Source: Blastopirellula sediminis | GTDB lineage: Bacteria; Planctomycetota; Planctomycetia; Pirellulales; Pirellulaceae | DNA: 64,000 nucleotides | Assembly (NCBI RefSeq): GCF_020966755.1 | Contig: NZ_JAJKFT010000004.1 | Coordinates: 1,240,001-1,304,000, forward strand | Direction: 5' to 3' | Shown here: in pieces, positions 54,629 through 62,354 of the stretch | How positions within the stretch are numbered: position 1 is the stretch's first letter | How the letters are laid out: the number at the start of each line of letters is the position of its first letter | Translations under genes and position numbers: made by a program | The notes under the pieces: generated by a model | Told to the model about the DNA's origin: nothing | Seen by the model: the letters and a program-made list of their open reading frames with translations, nothing else | The model's database searches: none

Positions 54629-55444
54629 ATGAAGAATTTACTTGTACATCTTTGCAATTCCGGTCGGACGCAGTCCGTGATTCAGTCGGCGGTCGAACTG
54701 GCGTCGAACGCCAACGCAAGGCTCCGAGGCGTGACGATCGTCGATACGCGTCGCTTTTTGGAGAAAGCGTCGATGGAGTCATCCGGATATGCCGGGGTCG
54801 AAGCGACTCGTTTGACTTTGGCCAAACGCCGGCAGATGGAATCTCGGGACGAATTGCTCCGGCTTTGTCGAAGCCGCGCAGTGCGATGCGACGTGCGGGA
54901 TGAGCGGGGCGATCCGCTCGACCTGCTGGCCGACGAGGCGAAGTACCACGATTTGACGATCGCATCTTACGCGGGAAAAGAAGGACGTCATGACGCGGGG
55001 CTCTCGGCGCAAGACTTGATTGAACTGGCGCAGCGACTCGTGCAGCCGCTGTTGATTCTGCGGCGCCGGCCGGCCCGACTCGATCGCGTGTTGCTGGTCT
55101 ACGACGGTTCAGGCGCATCAAGTCGCGCCATTCGGTCCTTCGCGGCGCACTCGTCTTTTCTTGGCAGACAGTATCGACTAATTTGCGTCGGCGAAGCGGC
55201 CGATTCGCAGAGCGGCGCCTATCGCGAGATGACGGAATATTGCCATTCGCGAATCGCATCGCTGGAGACCGGACGCTTGCCAGGTTCGCCGCTGAAGACG
55301 GTCACAAAATACGCCCAGAAATGGGAGGCCGATTTGCTGGTGCTGGGGATTGCTCGCTCGGCCAACTGGTGGGGATCGCCTTACGGCCAACTCGCCAGCG
55401 ACGTTTTGCAACAAACCGAATTTCCGATTTACGCGTTCGCATAG
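54629..55444 (+). CDS. Universal stress protein family, two-domain
   Basis: 271 residues from the ATG at 54629. It has an early beta strand (KNLLVHLCNSGRTQSVIQSAVELA) and a second Usp-like unit starting DRVLLVYDGSGASSRAIRSF, ending with DLLVLGIARSANWWGSPYGQLA. The nucleotide-binding G-2x-G-9x-G motif of ATP-binding Usps is not clearly present. It is co-directional with the SulP gene and lies 42 bp after it. Confidence 0.85.
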   Translation: MKNLLVHLCNSGRTQSVIQSAVELASNANARLRGVTIVDTRRFLEKASMESSGYAGVEATRLTLAKRRQMESRDELLRLCRSRAVRCDVRDERGDPLDLLADEAKYHDLTIASYAGKEGRHDAGLSAQDLIELAQRLVQPLLILRRRPARLDRVLLVYDGSGASSRAIRSFAAHSSFLGRQYRLICVGEAADSQSGAYREMTEYCHSRIASLETGRLPGSPLKTVTKYAQKWEADLLVLGIARSANWWGSPYGQLASDVLQQTEFPIYAFA

Positions 55445-55504
55445 ATTGCGACGGCTCGGCGGTTCGGTTCCTGGAAGAGGCTTTTTTTAAAACGGGTTTG
55501 GTGG

Positions 55505-56485
55505 ATGTCTCGATACGAATTTTGGTTAGAAGTTTTCCGGCTGCGTGGCTCGGCCACGCCGTTGATTGCTGGTCGCGTGTTAGGGTTTACGCTGTTTTCG
55601 CTGTTGGTCACCTTGGTGATGACTTACCTAGGGAAGACGCACCTATTGGCCAACTCGCACTACGAATATATCGGCGCCGTGTTGGCGATATTGCTCGTGC
55701 TGCGGACCAACGCCGGCTACGATCGCTGGTACGAAGCGCGCAAAATTTGGGGAGGAATCGTCAACCAGTCGCGCAATCTTGGCCAAATGGGCGTGATCTA
55801 CGGTCCCAGGGACCAGGAATGGCGAGAATCGTACGTTCGCTGGGTCGCCGCTTTTTCGGCCATTTGTCGCCATAGCTTGCGGAATCAACGGACCTACGAC
55901 GAAATCGTCGATTTGGTTCCAATCGTCGGCAAGGTCGAAACCGAGCGTTTGGCCAAATCGAATCATATGCCGATGTATGTCGTTCGTCGCGTGGGAGAGT
56001 TGCTCCGTCAGGCGGTCGAAACCGGCGAGATGGACCGCTTCTTCTTCTTGAAAGCGGAAGAGGAACGCGCGAAATTGATCGACCATATCGGCGGTTGCGA
56101 ACGCATCCTGAAGACGCCGTTGGCGGTCGCCTTTTCGATTAAGATCCGGCGATTTCTCTTTTTGTATCTGTTGTTCCTGCCGATGGCAATGATCGATTAC
56201 GTCGGCGCATTCACGCCGCTGTTGACGATGCTAGTCACCTATCCGCTTCTGTCGCTTGATCAGATCGGCGTCGAACTGCAAAATCCGTTCTGCCATCGCC
56301 GGCTAAATCACTTGCCGCTGGGAGACATCTCGAAGACGATTCGCGAGAATCTGTTGGCGTCGATCGAAGAGTTGCCGGAGATGGTTCCGTTTGACGACGG
56401 CGACAACGACGCCGTTACGAACGGGGCGCCGAGAAACCCACGCAGCTTACGCGGGTTCGCCGTCCATGCGACTACCGGCAGCTAA
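55505..56485 (+). CDS. Bestrophin family anion channel
   Basis: 326 residues. Bestrophin hallmarks are RTNAGYDRWYEARKIWGGIVNQSRN and, in the C-terminal third, PLAVAFSIKIRRFLFLYLLFLPMAM and LDQIGVELQNPF. Four membrane helices are expected, forming a pentameric channel. Bacterial homologues conduct ions of either sign; in algae some carry bicarbonate. It is the last gene of the carbonic anhydrase/SulP/Usp cluster and ends at a shared terminator. Confidence 0.92.
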   Translation: MSRYEFWLEVFRLRGSATPLIAGRVLGFTLFSLLVTLVMTYLGKTHLLANSHYEYIGAVLAILLVLRTNAGYDRWYEARKIWGGIVNQSRNLGQMGVIYGPRDQEWRESYVRWVAAFSAICRHSLRNQRTYDEIVDLVPIVGKVETERLAKSNHMPMYVVRRVGELLRQAVETGEMDRFFFLKAEEERAKLIDHIGGCERILKTPLAVAFSIKIRRFLFLYLLFLPMAMIDYVGAFTPLLTMLVTYPLLSLDQIGVELQNPFCHRRLNHLPLGDISKTIRENLLASIEELPEMVPFDDGDNDAVTNGAPRNPRSLRGFAVHATTGS

Positions 56486-56503
56486 TCGAGGATAGCGCAA
56501 AAG

Positions 56504-56540
56504 AAAACGGGGCGCTGGAATTGTTCCAGCGCCCCGTTTT
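56504..56540. terminator. Bidirectional terminator
   Basis: A perfect inverted repeat of 17 bp arms (AAAACGGGGCGCTGGAA) around a 3-base loop, between the convergent bestrophin and TlpA-like genes. Confidence 0.9.
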
Positions 56541-56561
56541 GCGTTCGAATGGATCGGCCGC

Positions 56562-57689
56562 CTAGTTTGCGCCGAGCAGCTTTTTGATCTCGGCGGTCAG
56601 GGCCTTGGAGTTGGCTTCGCCGAAGCCGACCTTCACCATCGCGATCTTTCCTTCCTGGTCGATCAGGACCATGTGCGGAATTCCGCTCACCGCGTAGTAC
56701 TTCGACATGGTTCCTTCCGGATCGACGGCGAACACATGTTTCAGTTCATACTTTTCGGCGAACTTGTGCAGCATCGCTTGTTCTTCTTCCGCCGACACCA
56801 TATCGCCGCGGACCGGTTCCGGAGCCATCTTCTCTTCGTTCCAGCCGTAGTTGTAGTAGCCGGTAACGCCGATGATCACCAACCCTTTGTCGCCGAATTC
56901 TTCGTTCAGTTCACGCAGGTGAGGGAACGACATGATGCAGGGGCCGCACCAGATGGCGAAGAAGTCAAGCAGCACGACTTTCCCCTTCAGCTCATCGTCG
57001 GTCAGCGGAGCGCCGTTGACCCACGCTTGGGCCGACAGCGGCATCGCCGGCTTGCCGATCAACTCGGCGAGCTTCTTTTGGCGTTCCAGGTTCGGAACGA
57101 GACGCGAGATCATGTTCTGGGCGCCTTGGATCGCCGCTTTCGCTTCATCGGTTTCCGCCGATTCCGCCAGCGACTTCAGATAGGCGGTCTCCGCATCTAA
57201 GGTCTTCTCGGCCTTCTGCCAATCTTCGTTGATCTCCGTCGACAACTCCATCATCACTTTGGTGCTGTACTTACCGATCAGGCTGACGTCTTGTTTGGCG
57301 GCGTCCAGCTGCGCACGCAGATCATTGAGCGAAATCTGCTGCAGTTCGACGCGTTGGATCAGCGCGTCGAGCGTGCGGTCCATTTGCCGGAAGTTGGCGA
57401 CCGCCAGCGGTGCGGTCGGTTCCAGTTCGGAAAGAGCCTTCTTGACCTCTTCCAATTGCTTCAGCGCCCCTTTGGGGTCGTCGACGCTTTGTTTCATCGC
57501 GGGGCTGATCGTCGCTTGCAGGTAAGCGTTCAGCGCGGATTGGTCGTTCGGATCAGCCTTGAGCGCATCATACAGGCCGCTGGCCGATTCTTGGTCTTCC
57601 GCAGCGGCCGCTTCGGCGGCGTTTAGGAGCGAAACGGTGGGAAGCATGGCCAGTAGGAGGGCGGCCAAGGCAAGATGAGTGATCTTCAT
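56562..57689 (-). CDS. TlpA-like thioredoxin with long helical N-terminus
   Basis: 375 residues from the ATG at 57689, opening a signal peptide (LALAALLLAMLPTVSLLNA). Residues about 30-215 are helical and coiled-coil-like. The thioredoxin-fold domain starts near 225 and has the active site WCGPC (247-251) in LLDFFAIWCGPCIMSFPHL, plus a cis-Pro segment SGIPHMVLIDQEG. It acts as a disulfide reductase or oxidase outside the cytoplasm. The helical part may bind its partner. Confidence 0.9.
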   Translation of the reverse strand: MKITHLALAALLLAMLPTVSLLNAAEAAAAEDQESASGLYDALKADPNDQSALNAYLQATISPAMKQSVDDPKGALKQLEEVKKALSELEPTAPLAVANFRQMDRTLDALIQRVELQQISLNDLRAQLDAAKQDVSLIGKYSTKVMMELSTEINEDWQKAEKTLDAETAYLKSLAESAETDEAKAAIQGAQNMISRLVPNLERQKKLAELIGKPAMPLSAQAWVNGAPLTDDELKGKVVLLDFFAIWCGPCIMSFPHLRELNEEFGDKGLVIIGVTGYYNYGWNEEKMAPEPVRGDMVSAEEEQAMLHKFAEKYELKHVFAVDPEGTMSKYYAVSGIPHMVLIDQEGKIAMVKVGFGEANSKALTAEIKKLLGAN

Positions 57690-57952
57690 ACGATGTCCTT
57701 TTGCGGTAGGGAATAACGGCGCCGAACTGAACCGTGATCGGCGCGTCGTCAAAGGCGCTCGCCGTATCGTAGCGATCCGCCGGGAAGGAGTCAGTGAACT
57801 CGGCAACACCCGACTGTCAGTTGTCATTGTTATCCCCTACGTGCCGGGATAACAACGTGAAGTTCAACGCTTTGCGCAAATTACGGGAAGCGTGCTGGAT
57901 TTGTACAAATGGGGCGGACGCCCTCTGGCGGGGCTCCGCGGTCACTTTGCAT

Positions 57953-59224
57953 TTACGGTCGCCACTGGGTCACCGCCGGCAGCATTCCCTGGCTGTCGAG
58001 TGGGATTTCGAGCGGCTCAAACAAAACTTCCAGGTCGTCCCGCGACTTCGCTTCGGCCAGAAACGCTTCGCTGCAGACGACTTCGTCGATCGAGAGGGTA
58101 TGGGGAATCCACATGACGCGCGCGTCTTGCGGGGGACGGAGCCCGATCGTTTGCAGTGCGTTTTCGAGGATTTCGCGGTCGGTGTCGTAATAGATCGGAA
58201 TCATCGCCGCAGTGACGTGTCCCGAGGTGACGCTGTTGATGTTGGTGATGTTGCGGTCCATTTGCTCGACCATCCGGGTCAAGCAGAACTCGCACATCCC
58301 TATACCTGACGCGTTACCATGCGTCTCTTCGGTCAGACCACGCAGCGCGATTCGTTTGATTCGGGGTTTTTCGTCGCCGGTGGCGGCATGATCGTTGAAT
58401 TTGCGACCGACGATGTTGGTATCCATCCCGGCGCCGCTGATGTTCTTGCCAATCTCATCGATGATCAGCAGGTCCGCTTCTTCAAACGGCAATTTCGGCA
58501 GTAGGGTATTGGCCAGTCGCAACAGTTCCGGTTCCCGCTTTTCGATCTGATCGGCCGGGACGCCGATGATGTGCCCCGTCTCGTCATAGCCATTTTCGAT
58601 GATGGCCAGACCGCAGAGGATGTTGCACTGGCTCAGCACTTCCCGCGCGACGCTTTGGACGATCTGCGTGAAGGTGTTGTCCATGATCGCTTTGTGATAG
58701 ACCTTGGCGCCGTTGTGCTTGCCAAGACCGATCAGCATCATCTTCATCAGTCCGCTTTGGATTTCGCCGGTGAAGTCGGTATGCGCTTTGACGCGACCGC
58801 AGACGACGACATGGTCCGCTTCCGACGCATGCTTGTCAAAGTGAACCGGGAACCCTTCCTTCGCCTGGCAAACGATGATCGTCTCCATGCTGGCGCGAAT
58901 TTCGCAGCCGCAGTATTCGGGCGTGATGCCGTACGACGCGAGAACGCCCAGTTGCCCTTCGGCGGTGCCGCCGCCATGGCTCCCCATCGCCGGCACGATA
59001 AACGGCTTGGCGCCGATTCCCTTCAGGTGGTCGACGATCGCTTTGATGATCTCTTTGATATGAGCGATGCCGCGGCTGCCGGCGGTGATCGCGACCGTTT
59101 CGCCCGGCTTGACCTGCTTGCTCAGCTCTAGCGACGCCAGTTGGCTATCGACTTCGGCGGGAATGTCGTCGACCAGGGGGCGGGGAAAGGTTTGACGCAG
59201 ACGAAAGAGTTTCGGGAGTTGCAT
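57953..59224 (-). CDS. LarA/DUF2088-type protein
   Basis: 423 residues from the ATG at 59224 (a longer start at 59257 is less likely). It has the lactate-racemase-like N-terminal domain: GETVAITAGSRGIAHI, PFIVPAMGSHGGGTAEGQ, VVCGRVKAHTDF, and LLIIDEIGKNISGAGMD. Nickel-pincer lactate racemase LarA belongs to this superfamily, but other members have other substrates and the LarB/C/E maturation genes are not nearby, so enzyme identity is open. Confidence 0.83.
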   Translation of the reverse strand: MQLPKLFRLRQTFPRPLVDDIPAEVDSQLASLELSKQVKPGETVAITAGSRGIAHIKEIIKAIVDHLKGIGAKPFIVPAMGSHGGGTAEGQLGVLASYGITPEYCGCEIRASMETIIVCQAKEGFPVHFDKHASEADHVVVCGRVKAHTDFTGEIQSGLMKMMLIGLGKHNGAKVYHKAIMDNTFTQIVQSVAREVLSQCNILCGLAIIENGYDETGHIIGVPADQIEKREPELLRLANTLLPKLPFEEADLLIIDEIGKNISGAGMDTNIVGRKFNDHAATGDEKPRIKRIALRGLTEETHGNASGIGMCEFCLTRMVEQMDRNITNINSVTSGHVTAAMIPIYYDTDREILENALQTIGLRPPQDARVMWIPHTLSIDEVVCSEAFLAEAKSRDDLEVLFEPLEIPLDSQGMLPAVTQWRP

Positions 59225-59324
59225 AAAACTGTGCGCAAGGGAATACAGGGAGGCCAAAACTGTATTCTACCGCCGAAGCCAAAGGCCGTCGATTGACGTT
59301 CGACGGCCAAATCGGAAGTGGGGG

Positions 59325-59567
59325 CTACTTTTGCGGCTGCAAAAAGAGGTGCGGTTCCAGCTCGGTGTAGTACATCGCGCTGGGGTCGATTCCGGCCGCT
59401 TTCATCGTTTGAATGTGGCGTTTGACCGGCGGCGCATCGGCCAGTCTGGGGAGGACGACCAGCCAGGTAAACGCCACCAGGCCGACGGCCAACCCCAAGC
59501 GGATCCAGCGCCGCCGCAGGTCGACCGGGCCTTGGTTCGTTTCGTATTGGACGTTAGTTGCCGCCAT
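59325..59567 (-). CDS. Small membrane protein next to YeiH-family exporter
   Basis: 80 residues with one clear hydrophobic segment ([22 protein letters not shown]). Its start overlaps the end of the upstream YeiH-family gene by 14 bp, indicating translational coupling and possibly a subunit-like role. No family known to me. The C-terminus is polar ([20 protein letters not shown]). Confidence 0.7.
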   Translation of the reverse strand: MAATNVQYETNQGPVDLRRRWIRLGLAVGLVAFTWLVVLPRLADAPPVKRHIQTMKAAGIDPSAMYYTELEPHLFLQPQK

Positions 59568-60981
59568 TGAACATCTTCTCGAGATAATCGCGGAACAACC
59601 AGCCGAACATCACGTACGCCATCAGGAAGGTGAGCAGCAAGTTGAGCGTCTGGCCGCAGACGTACAGGATCAGCGGCTTTCCCCCTTTCAGGTAGACCGC
59701 CAGTTCGCGGAAGTTGGTCTCCAGCCCAATGCTGACGAACGCCAGGCAGAAGAGCCAACCGCGGAGCGACTTGGTCATATCGGTCATCGCTTTCACCTCC
59801 GCTTCGCCGGTCGGCAGGAAGTAGGCGATCGCCGAGAAGACGACCGACGCCGCGACGAAGCCGAGCACAAACTTCGGAAAGCGATACCAGATTTCCATCG
59901 CATTGGGACGAGCGCCATCCTTCGTCTTTTCGACGAAGGCGACCCAGTACAGAGCGACGCCGAACGCCACCACGCCGATCAAGACGTTTTGAATCATCTT
60001 GACGGTGACCGCCACTTTCTCGGCTCGTTCGCCGAGGGCATTACCGGCGGCGACTACCGCGCCGGTCGCGTCGATCGTCCCACCGATCCAGGCGCCGCCG
60101 ACCAGGTCGTCGATCCCGGCGATGCGAATCAAAGCAGGCTGGACCACCATCATGATTACGGTAAACGCAAGCGACATGCCGATCGCCAGCGACAGTTCTT
60201 CCTTTTTCGCGCGACATGCTGCGCCGGTCGCGATGGCGGCCGAAACGCCGCAGACCGACATGTCGGCCGAGATCACCATGTTGAGCGACGGCGAGGCCAT
60301 CCGCAGAATCTTCTGTCCGAAGATGAAAGTCGTGATCAACACGATCGGCGTGACGATCCACGCGACCGCGATCCCCGGAACCGACAGGGCGAAGAGCTTG
60401 GCGAGCAAAACCTCGGCGCCAAGCAGCACCAGGCCGGTCTTGATATAGAACTCGGTGAGGACCGCCGGCTTCCATGACCCCGGAGTGCCGATCGTATTGC
60501 TGATGATCAAGCCGACCAACAGCGCCCAGAGAGCGTACTCCAGGTTGTAATACTTGATCACTTCCTGCGTTGATAGGAGATAGGCGAGCAGCGCCAGGGG
60601 AAAGACGGCAAGAAATCCCAGGGCGAATTTCGGGACTGACTTTCCCATCACCAGTTGGGCGACGGCGAACATCGCTAGAATCGCCGCGCCGACGGCAAGC
60701 ATGCCGGGGATCAGCGACTTGCCTCCTTTGCTCAGCGAGTCGAGCGGGTTTTCATTCCAGGAGCTCGGTTTGACGATCCACGGCTTGAGCGCGCTGGTCG
60801 CTTCGACCGTCGCCTCGGCGCCATCCTTGCCAGGGACCTCCGTCATCTGTATCGAGAAAAAAACGACGGCCAGGATCAACGCGCCCAGCCAGATCGCCCA
60901 CCAATCATCTTTGGTGCGCATTTCTAACAGGAGCGGGCGATGTTCATCGGCGGGCGCAGGGGGAGGAGAGGTTTCGCTCAT
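59554..60981 (-). CDS. YeiH/PSE family putative sulfate exporter
   Basis: 475 residues with about 10-12 hydrophobic segments. Family-like stretches are [54 protein letters not shown] and [19 protein letters not shown]. Members of this UPF0324/YeiH family are annotated as putative sulfate exporters; evidence for substrate is thin. The gene overlaps the small membrane protein downstream. The N-terminal 30 residues are polar and cytoplasmic. Confidence 0.9.
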   Translation of the reverse strand: MSETSPPPAPADEHRPLLLEMRTKDDWWAIWLGALILAVVFFSIQMTEVPGKDGAEATVEATSALKPWIVKPSSWNENPLDSLSKGGKSLIPGMLAVGAAILAMFAVAQLVMGKSVPKFALGFLAVFPLALLAYLLSTQEVIKYYNLEYALWALLVGLIISNTIGTPGSWKPAVLTEFYIKTGLVLLGAEVLLAKLFALSVPGIAVAWIVTPIVLITTFIFGQKILRMASPSLNMVISADMSVCGVSAAIATGAACRAKKEELSLAIGMSLAFTVIMMVVQPALIRIAGIDDLVGGAWIGGTIDATGAVVAAGNALGERAEKVAVTVKMIQNVLIGVVAFGVALYWVAFVEKTKDGARPNAMEIWYRFPKFVLGFVAASVVFSAIAYFLPTGEAEVKAMTDMTKSLRGWLFCLAFVSIGLETNFRELAVYLKGGKPLILYVCGQTLNLLLTFLMAYVMFGWLFRDYLEKMFNGGN

Positions 60982-61289
60982 CAGGTGTGATCTGTTCAGG
61001 GCGGGATGGGTAACGGGAGGGATTGATTATCGCGACTAAAAAAGAGACTGGTCAACCCTTCTTGTAGTATTGTTCCGACATATCGTAGCAAATCGGCCCA
61101 GCCGAGACCAAGTGCAATGGGAGAGCGAATGTGCCGATTGGCGCGATTTGACGATCTGAACGCTTGGTCGGCGCTACGAAATCGCCGGCTCCGGTCGCAT
61201 GGCGACGGCTTGGTTTAGGGAAGCGGCCTAACTTTGAAATAGGGCCGTTTGGGCCGCAATTGTAATGGAACTCACCGAAAGGGAATCCC
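60982..61289. other. Divergent intergenic region
   Basis: 308 bp between divergent genes (YeiH-family exporter and TerB-like gene), with promoters expected on both strands. No palindromic operator was recognised. Confidence 0.4.
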
Positions 61290-62261
61290 GTGTCTTCAGC
61301 CGATTCGACGCTGGCCTGCAATCAGAAGAAGAATGACGACGTAGAGTCGCGCGTACGTGCGATTACCGATCTTCTCGAAAGAGCGCTGGCCCAAGACCCG
61401 GAATCGTTCTCGGTGTCGACCGCCATGGCGGTCGGTTCGTACGATCCGCAGCAACTCGACCAGGCGAAGCAGGCCGTCTATCGCAAAGTGATTGTGCGAG
61501 CCTGGGAAGATGGCCAGTTGACTCCGGACGAACAGGAGACGGCTCGCTGGATCGCCGAAAAGCTGGAACTTCCGGAAGGGGAGTACACGGCGATTGAGCT
61601 GGAATTGGCGAAGAAGCAATTTGCGTCGGCGCTGAGCCGCGCGATGGCGGACGGCGTGCTCGACGCCGACGATCAGCGACGTTTGCAAAAGATCAGCGAC
61701 ACGATCGGCATGCCGATGTCGACCTTCGCCGGCGTCTTCTTCCAGGCCGAGGGAGAGAAGTTTCTCCGCGGCATGTTTTTGGAAGCGATCGCTGACAATC
61801 ATTTGATGAGCGAAGAGTGGGCCTCGCTCCTCAGTTCGGCCGACAAGTTGGGAATCTCGCATCAGGAGTTCCTGCAAGCGATTCGCTTTCAAGCCCGCGA
61901 GTTCGTCGAGCATGTGATCGTCGACGCCAAAGCGGACGGAGTGATCTCGCCGCACGAAGAGGAGACGATGGTTTGGCTGCTCCAGCAACTGGAAATGCCG
62001 AGCGACTTCTGCCAGTACGCGGTGGGAGAGATGGCCCGCTTGAAATCGCGCGTCGAAGGTTCGCCTGCGCTCGAAGTGATGACGATCTCACGCGATTTGC
62101 GCGATCGCATTTGGCGAAAATACAACGGCCGCTGCGGCGCCTGCGGCGCGGGCAACTATCTGGAGATGGTCCGGATCATCCCGAAGGCGATGGGGGGCGG
62201 AGATGACGAAGCCAACATTCAACTGCTCTGTCGTCGCTGCGTGGGGCAGACGCACGCGTAA
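61290..62261 (+). CDS. TerB-like repeats with degenerate HNH domain
   Basis: 323 residues from a GTG. After a polar N-terminus come three TerB-like helical units, each with an acidic turn similar to AWEDGQLTPDEQETARWI, AMADGVLDADDQRRLQKI or AKADGVISPHEEETMVWL. Residues about 270-323 form an HNH-type zinc region (YNGRCGACGAGNYLEMVRIIPKAMGGG...LLCRRC) with two CxxC pairs intact. The first catalytic His of HNH (usually in DHI) is replaced by Arg in MVRII, so nuclease activity is doubtful. Function unknown. Confidence 0.8.
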   Translation: MSSADSTLACNQKKNDDVESRVRAITDLLERALAQDPESFSVSTAMAVGSYDPQQLDQAKQAVYRKVIVRAWEDGQLTPDEQETARWIAEKLELPEGEYTAIELELAKKQFASALSRAMADGVLDADDQRRLQKISDTIGMPMSTFAGVFFQAEGEKFLRGMFLEAIADNHLMSEEWASLLSSADKLGISHQEFLQAIRFQAREFVEHVIVDAKADGVISPHEEETMVWLLQQLEMPSDFCQYAVGEMARLKSRVEGSPALEVMTISRDLRDRIWRKYNGRCGACGAGNYLEMVRIIPKAMGGGDDEANIQLLCRRCVGQTHA

Positions 62262-62289
62262 CGCGGCGCGATCCAACTGAACAAGAACG

Positions 62290-62325
62290 AAAAAAGCCGA
62301 CGGCTCGAAAGCCGCCGGCTCTTTT
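62290..62325. terminator. Bidirectional terminator
   Basis: AGCCGACGGCT and AGCCGCCGGCT pair around CGAA with one mismatch; AAAAA precedes and CTTTTT follows. It lies between convergent genes. Confidence 0.88.
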
Positions 62326-62354
62326 TCATTTCGGTCGGGGCAAATTACGTCGTC

